Shown here piece by piece: positions 17,849 through 26,802 of a DNA stretch of 39,462 bases; position 1 is the stretch's first letter, and each line of letters opens with the position of its first letter. Origin of the DNA: Caldilineaceae bacterium SB0661_bin_34. GTDB lineage: Bacteria; Chloroflexota; Anaerolineae; Caldilineales; Caldilineaceae. The notes under the pieces were generated by a model. That model had not been told where the DNA came from. It made no database searches and worked only from the letters and a program-made list of their open reading frames with translations. The position numbers and the translations under genes were made by a program. Where the stretch lies: NCBI GenBank assembly GCA_009841145.1, contig VXMJ01000087.1:1-39462 (forward strand), read 5' to 3'.

Positions 17849-18906
17849 TCAGAGGGGCTCTCCTTGTTCTCGCCAACCTCCGCCGGATCCGATGCCGACG
17901 GCCAGTGCAAGGGCACCAGCACGGGCGAATGATCGGACTCCGCCTCGATGTCCAGAACCTGTGGTCGGCCCGGAGCCAGGTCCCTGGAACAGAAGACGTG
18001 GTCCAGCCGCAGGCACGGTCGGAACGGCCAGCCGATATGGGGCTCAAGGTTGTGGGGCCAGGTCCAACCGGGTCCCTGACCGTATTCGGCCCAGACATCC
18101 ACAAAAGAGCCGCGGGCGCGCCGGTGAATGTCCGAACCCTCCGTAGCGTTCCAGTCCCCCATCAGCAATACCGGATCGTCCTGTGCCAATGCATCCTCCA
18201 GGACCGTGTCCACCTGATGCGTGCGAATGGCCAGGGAGCGATCCGCCGACATCCGCGGATGATCGTAGAGAGGGGACACAAGATGCATGTTGTAGACGAG
18301 CAGGCTTTCTCCGGCCACCAGCAAGCGCAGCCGCAGGCAATAAGGGCCTGTGATCCCGACACTCCACTGCCGTTCCACGGCCACAGGCCAACGCGACACC
18401 ACCCCGAGGCCCAGGCGTGCCTGCGGGTTGGAGATCCAATAACTCCAGGGATGGCTGGTCTGCAACGGTCTCCGCAGCGACTCGAAGGCATTCGAGGTCA
18501 CTTCCTGAAGCACCGCCACATCCACCTGGTGCGTCCGGAAGGCTTCCGCCGTTGAGGTCAGATCCCAGCTTTTCTTGAGGAGGTTGGCCGTCACCACCCG
18601 GAGTTCCCCGGACGAAGACTCCAACCGGTTGGAGTTCGGCTCCCTGCGGCTGAACATCCACGCATAGTGGCGCAGGAACAGAACGCCCAGGCCCTCCCCC
18701 AGCGGCAGCGACCACCAGTGGCCGCCCAGCAGGGTCCGCAGCCAACTGGCCAGCCACGCCGAACCCAGAATCCAAAGGGCAAAGCTGTTGACCAGGTACA
18801 GGTTGCCGTTCCGGTCGCCGAAGAGCTTCCAAATCACCGCCCACATCGCGGCCACGATGATCCAGAGGCCCAGCAGCCAATTCGCCGCTCGTCGCAGGAT
18901 GGACAC
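17824..18906 (-). CDS. Membrane-anchored endonuclease/exonuclease/phosphatase-family protein
   Basis: A 360-residue protein with two hydrophobic segments at about residues 8-30 and 40-60, followed by an EEP (DNase I-like) catalytic domain. Metal-dependent motifs in order are 'VVTANLL', 'VLQEV' with the metal-binding Glu, 'YNMHLVSP' with the catalytic His, 'GDWNAT', 'RLDHVFCS' and the terminal 'ESDHSPVL'. All key EEP residues are present. With this topology the catalytic domain probably faces the outside, and the family includes nucleases, lipid phosphatases and sphingomyelinases, so the substrate is open. It stands alone, between the duplicated SDR module and a Uma2 gene. Confidence 0.88.
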   Translation of the reverse strand: MSILRRAANWLLGLWIIVAAMWAVIWKLFGDRNGNLYLVNSFALWILGSAWLASWLRTLLGGHWWSLPLGEGLGVLFLRHYAWMFSRREPNSNRLESSSGELRVVTANLLKKSWDLTSTAEAFRTHQVDVAVLQEVTSNAFESLRRPLQTSHPWSYWISNPQARLGLGVVSRWPVAVERQWSVGITGPYCLRLRLLVAGESLLVYNMHLVSPLYDHPRMSADRSLAIRTHQVDTVLEDALAQDDPVLLMGDWNATEGSDIHRRARGSFVDVWAEYGQGPGWTWPHNLEPHIGWPFRPCLRLDHVFCSRDLAPGRPQVLDIEAESDHSPVLVPLHWPSASDPAEVGENKESPSDGLPSGHA

Positions 18907-19124
18907 GGTTCTGACGGAACAGCTGTCAAGCCGATTGCGGCGGCATCAAGGGGACGGCATCCGCGCCACCAAGCCCTGTGGAACCTGGCAACAAGGGGGA
19001 TGCCAGGCCCGTGCCGAACGACAACGAACGCGACGCATCGCGGTTGGCCGGCCGCAGCTGCCTCGTAGTGGCGGGCAGTGGGATGAAACAGCCCGAGCCA
19101 TCCGCGCCACGGTGTGCCACCGGG

Positions 19125-20300
19125 CTACGCGGGCCGATCGGCATCGGAATCGACCCCTGGCAGCAGCAAGGCACGCCACATGCTGGGGGTTTCCCGTACC
19201 GCCAGGATGTGGTCCATCACATTGTCCGGCAGGCCGTGTTCCCGCCAGTGCGCGGCAATTTGGTCCAGGGATGGCCGGGGCAGTTCGGGCAGGAAACTGT
19301 ACAGCGCGGCGATGGCCATCTTTACCTCACCGCGGGCCTCTTGCTCCCGACCGCGACGCTCCTGTTTATATTCCGCGTCGGTCCGGTGGTCGCGCCAGCG
19401 GCCCTGTTCCCCATCCCACCACTGGAAACGGAAATCCTCCCGCGCCCGCGCCGGATCCCGCGGCGGCAGCAGGCGGACGGAGGTACCGAGCACATTGCTC
19501 CGAAACACCGACGGATCTGGCCCGGCCGCGCGGCTTTCCCGGTACACTCCGTCCTCCAGTCGGTACACGACCATTCCCGGTGGTGAATGGGACTCGCCGC
19601 GGTTAAGCGGGCCACCCAGCACATCGCACAGTACATACTCGGCAATGCCCAGGGTCTCGTACAACCGCCGCTTGCCGTCCAAGTCCCGCGCCGCCGTAGA
19701 GTCTGACAGAATCTCGCACACCAGGACCGGAACGGGATCGCCGGTGTCAACGTGGATGTCGTAAGTGATATCCCAAATCTGCCGGCCCGACAGCACCGTG
19801 CCGGGCACCAGCACCGCCAGGTCCGGTTCGACCCGAATGCTGGGTTCCCCCAGGCTGGTGAACAGACTCGCGGCCGCGCCCAACTCCGGACCGAAATGCA
19901 ACCGCGGCTCCATCACCACACGCTGACCGAGCATGGCGAGCAATGTTCGGAGCATCGCCACGTGCAGGACCTTGTTCTTCGGTTTCTCGGAGGTCACCGC
20001 GCCGTCCTCGTTGATCTCGAGATACTTGACGGCATCGTGGCCGTAGTCGGGGTCCGTGGTCCAGTCGAGGGCGTACTCGTGGACGATGTCGTATGGAAAC
20101 ACCGGGTCGAAGTGCGGGAGCTGTTTGAGGCCGGCGCGCCACTGCACCACATGGGTCCGGCGCAGGGCGATCAACGCCGCCCGGCGTTCCCGTGTCATGC
20201 CCGGCTCATCAACCGAAATCGGCACCACCGGAGCTGTTTCCCGTCCGTTGGCAACCACCGTGGCCGTCGGCGTTTGTTTCCGCACCTCAACCGCAGCCAT
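19125..20300 (-). CDS. Uma2-family PD-(D/E)XK nuclease-like protein, first copy
   Basis: A 391-residue Uma2 protein. The family core shows 'EPDLAVLVPG' (Asp160), 'VCEILSDST' (Glu196) and the following 'RDLDGKRRLYETLGIAEYVLCD' region with Lys210, here shown only as the match. Uma2 proteins have a restriction-endonuclease-like fold; their biological job is unknown and they often occur in many copies. The N-terminal 70 residues and the Arg/Glu-rich C-terminal part (about 285-330) are extra to the core. The ATG at 20300 is chosen because GGGAGGCGAG lies just upstream. The stretch upstream resembles that of the second Uma2 gene at 31890-32888. Confidence 0.87.
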   Translation of the reverse strand: MAAVEVRKQTPTATVVANGRETAPVVPISVDEPGMTRERRAALIALRRTHVVQWRAGLKQLPHFDPVFPYDIVHEYALDWTTDPDYGHDAVKYLEINEDGAVTSEKPKNKVLHVAMLRTLLAMLGQRVVMEPRLHFGPELGAAASLFTSLGEPSIRVEPDLAVLVPGTVLSGRQIWDITYDIHVDTGDPVPVLVCEILSDSTAARDLDGKRRLYETLGIAEYVLCDVLGGPLNRGESHSPPGMVVYRLEDGVYRESRAAGPDPSVFRSNVLGTSVRLLPPRDPARAREDFRFQWWDGEQGRWRDHRTDAEYKQERRGREQEARGEVKMAIAALYSFLPELPRPSLDQIAAHWREHGLPDNVMDHILAVRETPSMWRALLLPGVDSDADRPA

Positions 20301-20336
20301 TCTCGCCTCCCGCTCCCGGCTGCTCTGCACGACCCC

Positions 20337-20342
20337 ATTTTA
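20337..20342 (-). promoter_or_regulatory. Candidate -10 (TAAAAT) of first Uma2 gene
   Basis: TAAAAT on the minus strand, 36 bases before the ATG, inside GGCCGGGTAAAATGGGG. The second Uma2 gene has GGCCGAGTACAATGGGG at the matching place. No clear -35 hexamer. Confidence 0.4.
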
Positions 20343-20543
20343 CCCGGCCGCACCGACGGATTGAGCCTCTGCATGTGTTTCGCCGCAGTGCCATCAACCG
20401 TCACCACGCACACGGCCCTGTCCTTGGTGTTTGGGAAGTCGATCCGTGGCGACAAGCTCCATAAGCCTGACGACACTACAGGATGGGGCTGGACAGGCAG
20501 GGCCGAGCCCAGCACATACAACGATGGGCCGGCACACCCGGAA

Positions 20544-21689
20544 CTACGACTGGCGCTGTGCCTCCCGCGATATCAAGCCGCCGGCAAACGGGCCGCGATA
20601 GACCAGGGCTGCGAAGTACTGCCAAACCATAATGCCGAACCGCCGCAGCTGCCTCAAGTCATGCCCTTGCAAAATGCCGCCACAAGCGATGATGTCCACC
20701 GGCACATTGAGCATCTGCTTGAGGACGGTCAGCTTGACCACCGCATCCAGACTGTCACGGGCCAGGGTCTCGCCGCTGGCACCCCAACTGCGACCATCCC
20801 CGTCCAGCTCCTGGCGGGTGTTGGTGGCCACCACGGCCCGCACACGGAATTCCCCGCACAGAGCCACCAGCATGGCGTACTGGGAAGCACGCAAGCCCGG
20901 CCCGACCTTGATCCACAGCGGCACGTCCCTGGGTAGGCCCTGCCGGGCAGCCATCAGCAGGGCGCGTACCTGTGCCTCCGACTGGACACTATCCATGTCG
21001 GCATTGGTAGTGGGACAGCTGATGTTGATGGTCACCCAGGACGGCTTGAGTGCGGCATCGACCAGATAGGCCAGGGATTGCTGCATCTCCTCAAACAGTT
21101 TCTGGGGATCCTCCACCCCCGGCGTGGGGGCCAGGTTGATTCCCCAGCAGCGCGGCAGTTCCTCCTGGTGCATGGACAGGAACGAGGCCGCGGCCCGGAC
21201 ACCCACATTGCGCAGGCCAACCCGGTTGCCCAGCGAACGGCCGGGCATACGCCACATGGTTTCGCCCCGATTGCCGTGCCGGGGCCAGCGCGTGTAGGAG
21301 CCGAACTCCACCGGCCCGACCAGACTCGGCAGTGAGCGCCAGCCGGGAATCAAATTCCGGCCTTGCACAACGGCCGCCAGGGCCTGGACTTCGTTGTCGT
21401 AGCCCGTGCCCTTGACCCAGCCCGCGGCCAGGATGTGGGGATGCGTCAGTTGAGCCCCACCGGCAATGGCCGGATTCGGCGGCTGCGCCACGGTCCGGCA
21501 CAACCGCAGGCCCTGCTGGACAAGTCGGCCGGTGTCCCAGCGTTCCATGAAGTCGTTGACTACCTGATGGCCGGTGGCAGCGTCCACGGCGCGCACCAGA
21601 TACAGCGCCAGTTGCCAACCCAACCGGTACTTGAGCAGAAACAGGCTCCGCAGGAAATCCAAGGTGTCACTTGCGAATTTCATGTCCAT
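20544..21689 (-). CDS. pyrD: Dihydroorotate dehydrogenase
   Basis: FMN-dependent oxidation of dihydroorotate to orotate in UMP synthesis, 381 residues. The overall layout resembles the membrane-associated class 2 enzymes: an N-terminal helical extension ('LRSLFLLKYRLGWQLALYL'), 'LTHPHILAAGWVKGTG' in the substrate region and a late 'ACGGILQGHD' phosphate-binding loop. In the active-site loop the sequence is 'NISCPTTN', with Cys where class 2 enzymes have Ser as catalytic base. The start overlaps the pyrC stop by 10 bases (ATG 21689); a second ATG at 21683 would give a 4-base ATGA overlap and is equally possible. It is the last gene of the pyr operon. Confidence 0.88.
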   Translation of the reverse strand: MDMKFASDTLDFLRSLFLLKYRLGWQLALYLVRAVDAATGHQVVNDFMERWDTGRLVQQGLRLCRTVAQPPNPAIAGGAQLTHPHILAAGWVKGTGYDNEVQALAAVVQGRNLIPGWRSLPSLVGPVEFGSYTRWPRHGNRGETMWRMPGRSLGNRVGLRNVGVRAAASFLSMHQEELPRCWGINLAPTPGVEDPQKLFEEMQQSLAYLVDAALKPSWVTINISCPTTNADMDSVQSEAQVRALLMAARQGLPRDVPLWIKVGPGLRASQYAMLVALCGEFRVRAVVATNTRQELDGDGRSWGASGETLARDSLDAVVKLTVLKQMLNVPVDIIACGGILQGHDLRQLRRFGIMVWQYFAALVYRGPFAGGLISREAQRQS

Positions 21690-22765
21690 GTGCGCTGTTG
21701 GACGACCGGCCGGCCAAATCCGGCCTCAACCTTGATTCTGCCCCCTGCCGCCGCCTGAGTACCCCTAATGTTGACCCTTTCAATCCTGGCCGTCACCCTG
21801 TGGCCCTCAAACGGAGTCCAGCCACACTTGCTGTGCAGGCTGGCGGCGGCAATCACGTCCGGCTCGTCCAGGCCCAGTCGCAGATCGGTCCAGGTGTCGG
21901 GCGGACAGGCAATGCCGAAGATGCGACGGGGATTGGTGGACACCAGCTGCACCAGGCGTTCCTGCGTGAGACGGCCCTCGTCCACGGCCGTGCCCAGCAG
22001 CACCAGGGTCGTCTCCACGACCGGCACGCCCCAGGCGGGTTCGTCCGCCTGCTTCTCGGCCAGGGAATGGGGGGCGTGGTCGGATTCCACCACGTCCAGC
22101 AGGCCGTCCGACAGCGCTTCCCACAGGGCATCCTGGTCCGCCTGCGTCTTGAGGGGAGGCTTCATCATGCCGAAGCTGCCCAGACGCGGCAGGTCCAGTT
22201 CCGTCAGGAACATGTGGTGCGGACAGGCACCGGCCGAGATGGGCAAGCCCTTCCGCTTGCCCTCGCGCAGCATGTCCAGTTCCGTTCGGGTGCTGATGTG
22301 GCAGAAGTGCGTACGGATCTGATAGCGCTCCACCAGCTCCAGAACGGCCGCGACCTCTTCTTCCTCGGCATGCACCGCCACCAGGCCATGATCTCGCCAG
22401 GCCGCGAAGTGCTCCTCCCGGGTCCGGCCCCGCATGTACATGAAGCCCGTGGTCGGATTGCAGTAGATTTTCAGGCCCACGACACCTTGGAAGGCCTTAG
22501 GGAAGGTTTCGAGGTTGCCTTGGGGATGAGCCCCGTAATAGACACCCCAGTCGCAATGGGCTGTGCGATCCAGTTCCCGTCGCTTCCGGGCCAGGGCTTC
22601 CGGCCGGGCGGTTTCGGGTGGAGTATTGGGCATGTCCAGGACCGCCGTATAGCCGCCGGCCAGGGCGGCCGCGGTCTCCGTGGCAAAGTCTCCCTTGTGC
22701 GACCAGTCCATGCCCCGCAGATGGACATGCGGGTCCAGGGGGCCGGGAATCCTGAGGATGCTCAT
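21680..22765 (-). CDS. pyrC: Dihydroorotase
   Basis: Zinc amidohydrolase that closes carbamoyl aspartate to dihydroorotate; 361 residues. Motifs are the metal-binding DPHVHLR (11-17), a likely carboxylated Lys in 'VVGLKIYCNP', 'VAVHAEE', 'THFCHIST', 'ACPHHMFL' and 'ESDHAPHS'. The protein is shorter than the usual ~420-residue class I enzymes and lacks the N-terminal part of the small beta domain. The start ATG at 22765 has GAAGGAC upstream and lies 14 bases after pyrB. The end overlaps pyrD. It belongs to the operon pyrF-methylase-nuclease-pyrE-pyrB-pyrC-pyrD. Confidence 0.93.
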   Translation of the reverse strand: MSILRIPGPLDPHVHLRGMDWSHKGDFATETAAALAGGYTAVLDMPNTPPETARPEALARKRRELDRTAHCDWGVYYGAHPQGNLETFPKAFQGVVGLKIYCNPTTGFMYMRGRTREEHFAAWRDHGLVAVHAEEEEVAAVLELVERYQIRTHFCHISTRTELDMLREGKRKGLPISAGACPHHMFLTELDLPRLGSFGMMKPPLKTQADQDALWEALSDGLLDVVESDHAPHSLAEKQADEPAWGVPVVETTLVLLGTAVDEGRLTQERLVQLVSTNPRRIFGIACPPDTWTDLRLGLDEPDVIAAASLHSKCGWTPFEGHRVTARIERVNIRGTQAAAGGRIKVEAGFGRPVVQQRTWT

Positions 22766-22779
22766 GGAATCGATGTCCT

Positions 22780-23847
22780 TCAGACCCAGCGGCCCAGGAC
22801 CAGCGCGATCAGGCTCATGCGAATGAACATGCCGTTCTCCATCTGCTGGAAGTAGATGGAGCGCTGGTCCAGGTCCAGGTTCAGCTTGTCGGAAGCCGTG
22901 CCCATTTCATGCTTGCGCGGCAACGGGTGCATCAGGACAGTGTTGATCGGGGTTTGGGACAGCAGTTCGGGGAGCATGACATACTCGTCCTTGACCTCGT
23001 CGTAGTCGTCCCGCGAGTCGAACCGCTCTTCCTGGATGCGCGTCCAATAGATGACGTCGCTGTCGAACAACACCTCGCGCAGGTGTCCGGTTTCCTTCAC
23101 TGTCAACCCGGAGGCCCGGGCCTGCTCCCTCAAGGGTTCCGGCAGTCTCAGGACCTCGGGCGACACCAGATTGATTTGGATGTCCTCGCCCGTGTAGAGA
23201 CAAAGCAACTTGACCAGGGAGTGCACCGTGCGGCCGAAACGCAAGTCCCCCACCATGGAAATTCGGAGGCCGCCCAGACCGCCCTTGCGCTTGAAAATCG
23301 TGTAGGCGTCCAGCAGGGCCTGGGTGGGATGCTCGCCGGTGCCGTCGCCGGCCGAAATCACCACCGGCTGGCGCTGAATCTGCTTGCGCAGGATGTCCAG
23401 GAAGTAGGCGGCGACCAGAGACGCCCCCTCCACATTGTGGCGAAGGATGATGACATCCGCGTAGCAGCCGGCGGCGCGCACCGTGTCCGGCAGGTCCTCG
23501 CCCTTGTGGACGGACGAAAATTCGATGCCGTTGCTGGCTCCGATGGAGCGGCCACCCAACCGGCTGACAGCGGACTGGAACGATAGATCCGTGCGCGTGC
23601 TGGCCTCGAAAAACAACTGGGCCGTAATGGCCCCGTGGGCCACCTCGCCGATGCCCCGGTCCCGATTGCGAATGCGCTGCTCCAGTCGCAGGGTGGCATC
23701 GAAAAGCTGGACCAGGTCCTCGCGGGCAAACTGGTCCACCGTCACGATGTGTTTGCCGGTGAAGTCGCCGGCAATGGGATCCGGCTGGTACGACTCGAGG
23801 ATGCTGTTCCACACCCGATTCTCGGCGGAGGCGAAATCCCGGGTCAT
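22780..23847 (-). CDS. pyrB: Aspartate carbamoyltransferase catalytic subunit
   Basis: Transfers the carbamoyl group to aspartate, the committed step of UMP synthesis; 355 residues, longer than the ~310 of most catalytic chains, with about 30 extra N-terminal residues. Carbamoyl-phosphate binding FFEASTRT is at 79-86, the 80s-loop 'SVHKGEDL' at 112-119, then 'GDGTGEHPTQALLD' and 'MHPLPR'. No pyrI regulatory-chain gene is adjacent, so the enzyme may not be regulated by nucleotides in the E. coli way. The start codon overlaps the pyrE stop in ATGA. Confidence 0.95.
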   Translation of the reverse strand: MTRDFASAENRVWNSILESYQPDPIAGDFTGKHIVTVDQFAREDLVQLFDATLRLEQRIRNRDRGIGEVAHGAITAQLFFEASTRTDLSFQSAVSRLGGRSIGASNGIEFSSVHKGEDLPDTVRAAGCYADVIILRHNVEGASLVAAYFLDILRKQIQRQPVVISAGDGTGEHPTQALLDAYTIFKRKGGLGGLRISMVGDLRFGRTVHSLVKLLCLYTGEDIQINLVSPEVLRLPEPLREQARASGLTVKETGHLREVLFDSDVIYWTRIQEERFDSRDDYDEVKDEYVMLPELLSQTPINTVLMHPLPRKHEMGTASDKLNLDLDQRSIYFQQMENGMFIRMSLIALVLGRWV

Positions 23848-24485
23848 GCACTTTCCCCTGCGACAGGCTGGAGGGACTCCTGGGGTTCCAGAACCTGCAC
23901 GACGGCCTCGTGCTGTTCAGGGGATATGTGGCCGCCGGCCAGGAAGTGGTCCACGGCTTCGCGCAGGTCGAATACGGTATGCAGCCGGAGGCCCGCCTCC
24001 CGCAACCGAACCTCGGCCTGTTGGTTGCGGCAAGTCAGCACGACCACGTCGGTGACCACCAGGCCCGCATTGCGCAGAATGTCCGCGACCTCAATCACGC
24101 TGCCTCCGGTAGTGACCAAGTCCTCAACGATGGCGACGTTTTCGCCGGGTTGAAACAGCCCTTCGATTTGCCGCTGCAAACCATGGGTCTTGGACGCCGA
24201 GCGCGTGAAGATCAGCGGGACGCCGGACTCAATGGTCACCGCGCCCCCCAGGGCCAGAGCGCCCATCGGGACGGCCGCAATCCGGTCCGGCGCCAGCGGA
24301 TCCAGCTGGTCCTTGACCCCCAAGGCACAGAGGCGCAGCAGACCCGCATGGCTTCCGACGCGACGCAGATCCATGTAGATGGGCGACTTCGCGCCGCTGG
24401 TTAGGGTGAACTCCCCGAACTGCAGTGCCTGCACTTTCAGCAGGAGGTCGAACAGACCGGAGTTGGGCGCGCCCGCGGTATTCAT
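23844..24485 (-). CDS. pyrE: Orotate phosphoribosyltransferase
   Basis: Makes orotidine monophosphate from orotate and PRPP; 213 residues. The PRPP-binding loop 'AIVEDLVTTGGSVIEV' is intact and the N terminus has 'LTSGAKSPIYMDLR', typical of the family. ATG 24485 is preferred to a TTG seven codons earlier because AGGGGAGAA stands just before it. The start shares one base with the stop of the upstream nuclease gene (TGATG), and its ribosome binding site lies within that gene. Translation of pyrE thus appears coupled to translation of a restriction gene. Confidence 0.95.
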   Translation of the reverse strand: MNTAGAPNSGLFDLLLKVQALQFGEFTLTSGAKSPIYMDLRRVGSHAGLLRLCALGVKDQLDPLAPDRIAAVPMGALALGGAVTIESGVPLIFTRSASKTHGLQRQIEGLFQPGENVAIVEDLVTTGGSVIEVADILRNAGLVVTDVVVLTCRNQQAEVRLREAGLRLHTVFDLREAVDHFLAGGHISPEQHEAVVQVLEPQESLQPVAGESA

Positions 24486-24943
24486 CAGACTTCTCCCCTG
24501 CTGCAAAACCTGGCGAACTGCCCCATGTCAAACACGTGCCGTAGATTGCCGACACCGGCCTGCCCGAGCAGCCACTCCTTGGCTCCTGGTTTGTATCCAC
24601 CGCCATCCAGAACAATGATGGTAGGGAAGGATAGATGGTTGATACAGGCCACCTCGTACGGATACTTCTCGTCCACCGAACCGGATGATGCCTGCCACTT
24701 GCACTGAATTACGAGGCCGGCCGGCCAGAGTTCGGGATGGCTCAGTACAAAGTCCACTTTCCGTTTTGTTCCGTAGATGCTTTTCCCAATGACACACTGC
24801 TTCGCGAAACACGGTTCGTCGTTCGCGGTCTGCTCCCTGAACGCTTTAGCAGAGACTTCGTTGTAACCGCACTCCTCCAAGTGATCTTCCACCCAGGATT
24901 CCAGTCGGAACCCGGAGCGGTTGGCGCGCGTTCCCTCAGTCAT
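24485..24943 (-). CDS. PD-(D/E)XK restriction endonuclease-like protein
   Basis: A 152-residue protein with a restriction-endonuclease-like core: Asp64 in 'KVDFVL' and the 'IQCKWQ' strand (Gln80, Lys82), a D...QxK variant of PD-(D/E)XK, followed by 'GSVDEKYPYEV'. This agrees with the PDDEXK_8-type families found next to adenine methylases. The start overlaps the upstream methylase by 8 bases (ATGACTGA) and the stop overlaps pyrE. With the methylase it should form a compact type II restriction-modification pair. The recognition site is not known; if it follows the Dam-like partner, it could be GATC. Confidence 0.8.
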   Translation of the reverse strand: MTEGTRANRSGFRLESWVEDHLEECGYNEVSAKAFREQTANDEPCFAKQCVIGKSIYGTKRKVDFVLSHPELWPAGLVIQCKWQASSGSVDEKYPYEVACINHLSFPTIIVLDGGGYKPGAKEWLLGQAGVGNLRHVFDMGQFARFCSRGEV

Positions 24944-25817
24944 AGGTCGTTATCAGAAGCTCCACAACGCTGCCGCGGCCTTCCCCGTCGCTGTTAATGT
25001 GGCGGGGAGCCAGAACTTCACGGATCCGGAAAGGCGGTCCCGAGTACAGACCCCTGATCAGCGGTGTGTCCGAGTTGCTGATCATGACATGAACGTCGCG
25101 GTGTCCCCAACCGACCGCGGTGTCCCGGAGCAACTCCTGTTGCGCGTCTCCGAACCCGCCGGGCACGTAGCCCGTGAACGCACCGTCGTACGGGGGATCG
25201 CAATAGACGAAGTCTCCGGCCTCTGGTGCAATCGAGTCGAACGTTTCCACCCTAATATCGGCTCGTGCCAACGCCGCGCTGGTCTGACGAAGACCCTCGA
25301 CATCGCAAATCCTGGGGTTCTTGTAGCTGCCCTTGGGCACATTGAACTTCCCCTCACTGTTCACCCGATACAAGCCGTTGTAGCAGGTCTTGTTGAGATA
25401 GATGAACCGAGCAGCCACCTGAAGCGGAGCTTCGGGTTCCTGCGCCCTGACCTGGAGGTAGTAGCCCTCGTCCGCATGGTGGTTGTGCGCGTGCTCCCAC
25501 AACGCGGCGATCAGCCTTTCTACGTCGTCGCGGATCACCTTGTAGGCCGTGATCAGTTCACTGTTGACATCCGAAAGACAAGCCTTGCCTGATCGCTCAG
25601 GCATCGCGAAAAACACGCTGCCACCGCCGACGAACGGCTCGTGGTAGTCACCAAAGTCTGGCGGGGCCTGTTCCCAAATCAGGGCAGCCAGACTTCGCTT
25701 GCCCCCCGCCCATTTGACAAACGGCCTAGCCCTGGGAATGCCTGTCCCTGCCACGAGAGGCTCGGAGCGAAGCGAACTACCGGATGCCTGCACCGTTATG
25801 CCCCCTTCGGCTGGCAT
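24936..25817 (-). CDS. Dam-type DNA adenine methylase
   Basis: D12-class N6-adenine methyltransferase, 293 residues. Motifs in order: S-adenosylmethionine binding 'PFVKWAGGKR' (32-41) and 'EPFVGGGSVFF' (60-70), the region 'LNKTCYNGLYRVNSEGKFN' (141-159), and the catalytic DPPY (207-210). Methylases of this type most often act on GATC. The gene overlaps the nuclease gene that follows by 8 bases and starts 142 bases after the pyrF stop, within the pyr operon. No separate promoter is obvious in that gap. The start ATG at 25817 is the first available; the first ~28 residues are not conserved, so a later start is possible. Confidence 0.92.
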   Translation of the reverse strand: MPAEGGITVQASGSSLRSEPLVAGTGIPRARPFVKWAGGKRSLAALIWEQAPPDFGDYHEPFVGGGSVFFAMPERSGKACLSDVNSELITAYKVIRDDVERLIAALWEHAHNHHADEGYYLQVRAQEPEAPLQVAARFIYLNKTCYNGLYRVNSEGKFNVPKGSYKNPRICDVEGLRQTSAALARADIRVETFDSIAPEAGDFVYCDPPYDGAFTGYVPGGFGDAQQELLRDTAVGWGHRDVHVMISNSDTPLIRGLYSGPPFRIREVLAPRHINSDGEGRGSVVELLITTYD

Positions 25818-25959
25818 CCGGCACAGCCTCGGGCCAACGGATCAGTCTCCCGATCCAGTCGGCGCAGTTGCGGCCGAGATCCCAACTGTTGGCCGTTTGG
25901 AACTTCAAGGGCTGCCATCAATTTGCCGGCATGTCTGTCCGCGGGTCCCGATGCACATC

Positions 25960-26772
25960 CTATGTCGCCGCCAAGGCGTCCATCTGCGCTTGCATGGCGC
26001 GGACCAGCCGACCAGCCGCTTCCGCCGGTTCCCGGGCCTGCGCCAAACTGCTGCTGGTATTGAAAAGGACCCCCGGTACATCCTGGGAAATCCAGCCGGC
26101 CGCCAGACTCGCCTCGAGCGCGCCTCCCTGCGTACCGATGCCCGGAGCCAGAAACCACCGGTCCGGTACTGCTGCGCGCACCTGCTTCAAGGACCGTGGA
26201 TCGGTCGCACCCACAACGAGACCGCTGTTCGGTCCCCAAGTCCGTGCCGTCTGTGCAACCTGGATGAACAAGGGCTCTCCGTCAAGGCGTCGGCCCTGAA
26301 AGTCTTGTCCATCCGGGTTGGACGAGTGGGCCAGCACAAAGCACCCCTTGTCCGGCCAATCCAGGAACGGGGCCAGGCCGTCCCTGCCCAGATAGGGGTT
26401 GAGCGTGACGGCACCGACCCCCAAGGTTCCGAAACAGAATTGGGCATAGCCTTCCGACGTGGCTCCGATGTCGCCGAACTTTGCGTCCAAAATCACCGGT
26501 CGGCCCGACGGTATTCGGGCCAGGGTGTCCTCCAGCAGTCGCAGTCCGTCAATGCCATGGGCCAGATAGAACCCGAGGTTGGGCTTATAGGCCACCGCCC
26601 ACTCCGCCGTCTCTTCAATGATGTGGGTGTTCCAGGCCAACAGGTTGCCGGTGATGGAGCGGCCCGGTCGGCAGAACGCTTCCGGCAGCCGTTCCACGAC
26701 TGGATCAAGCCCTACGCACAGCAGGGAACGCCGCTCACGGGCGGAGGCGGCCAGACGTTGCCAAAAATGCAT
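25960..26772 (-). CDS. pyrF: Orotidine 5'-phosphate decarboxylase, type 2
   Basis: Final step of UMP synthesis; 270 residues from the ATG at 26772. The catalytic tetrad region is 'LDAKFGDIG' with Asp96, Lys98 and Asp101; most type 2 enzymes have Arg where Phe99 stands here. Other family stretches are 'LCVGLDP' (18-24), 'YKPNLGFY' (62-69) and 'APGIGTQGG' near the C terminus. An in-frame extension of 70 codons upstream shows no similarity and would read through the candidate promoter. It is the first gene of the operon. The gene after it is not pyrE, as would be usual, but the methylase. Confidence 0.93.
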   Translation of the reverse strand: MHFWQRLAASARERRSLLCVGLDPVVERLPEAFCRPGRSITGNLLAWNTHIIEETAEWAVAYKPNLGFYLAHGIDGLRLLEDTLARIPSGRPVILDAKFGDIGATSEGYAQFCFGTLGVGAVTLNPYLGRDGLAPFLDWPDKGCFVLAHSSNPDGQDFQGRRLDGEPLFIQVAQTARTWGPNSGLVVGATDPRSLKQVRAAVPDRWFLAPGIGTQGGALEASLAAGWISQDVPGVLFNTSSSLAQAREPAEAAGRLVRAMQAQMDALAAT

Positions 26773-26802
26773 ATCAGAGATGGGAATCGAGGAAGCTGAC
26801 GG

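Noticed and set aside
21671..22855. A 394-codon open frame on the plus strand
   Set aside because: It lies opposite pyrC, which has clear dihydroorotase motifs. The product is Arg/Gln/His-rich without similarity.
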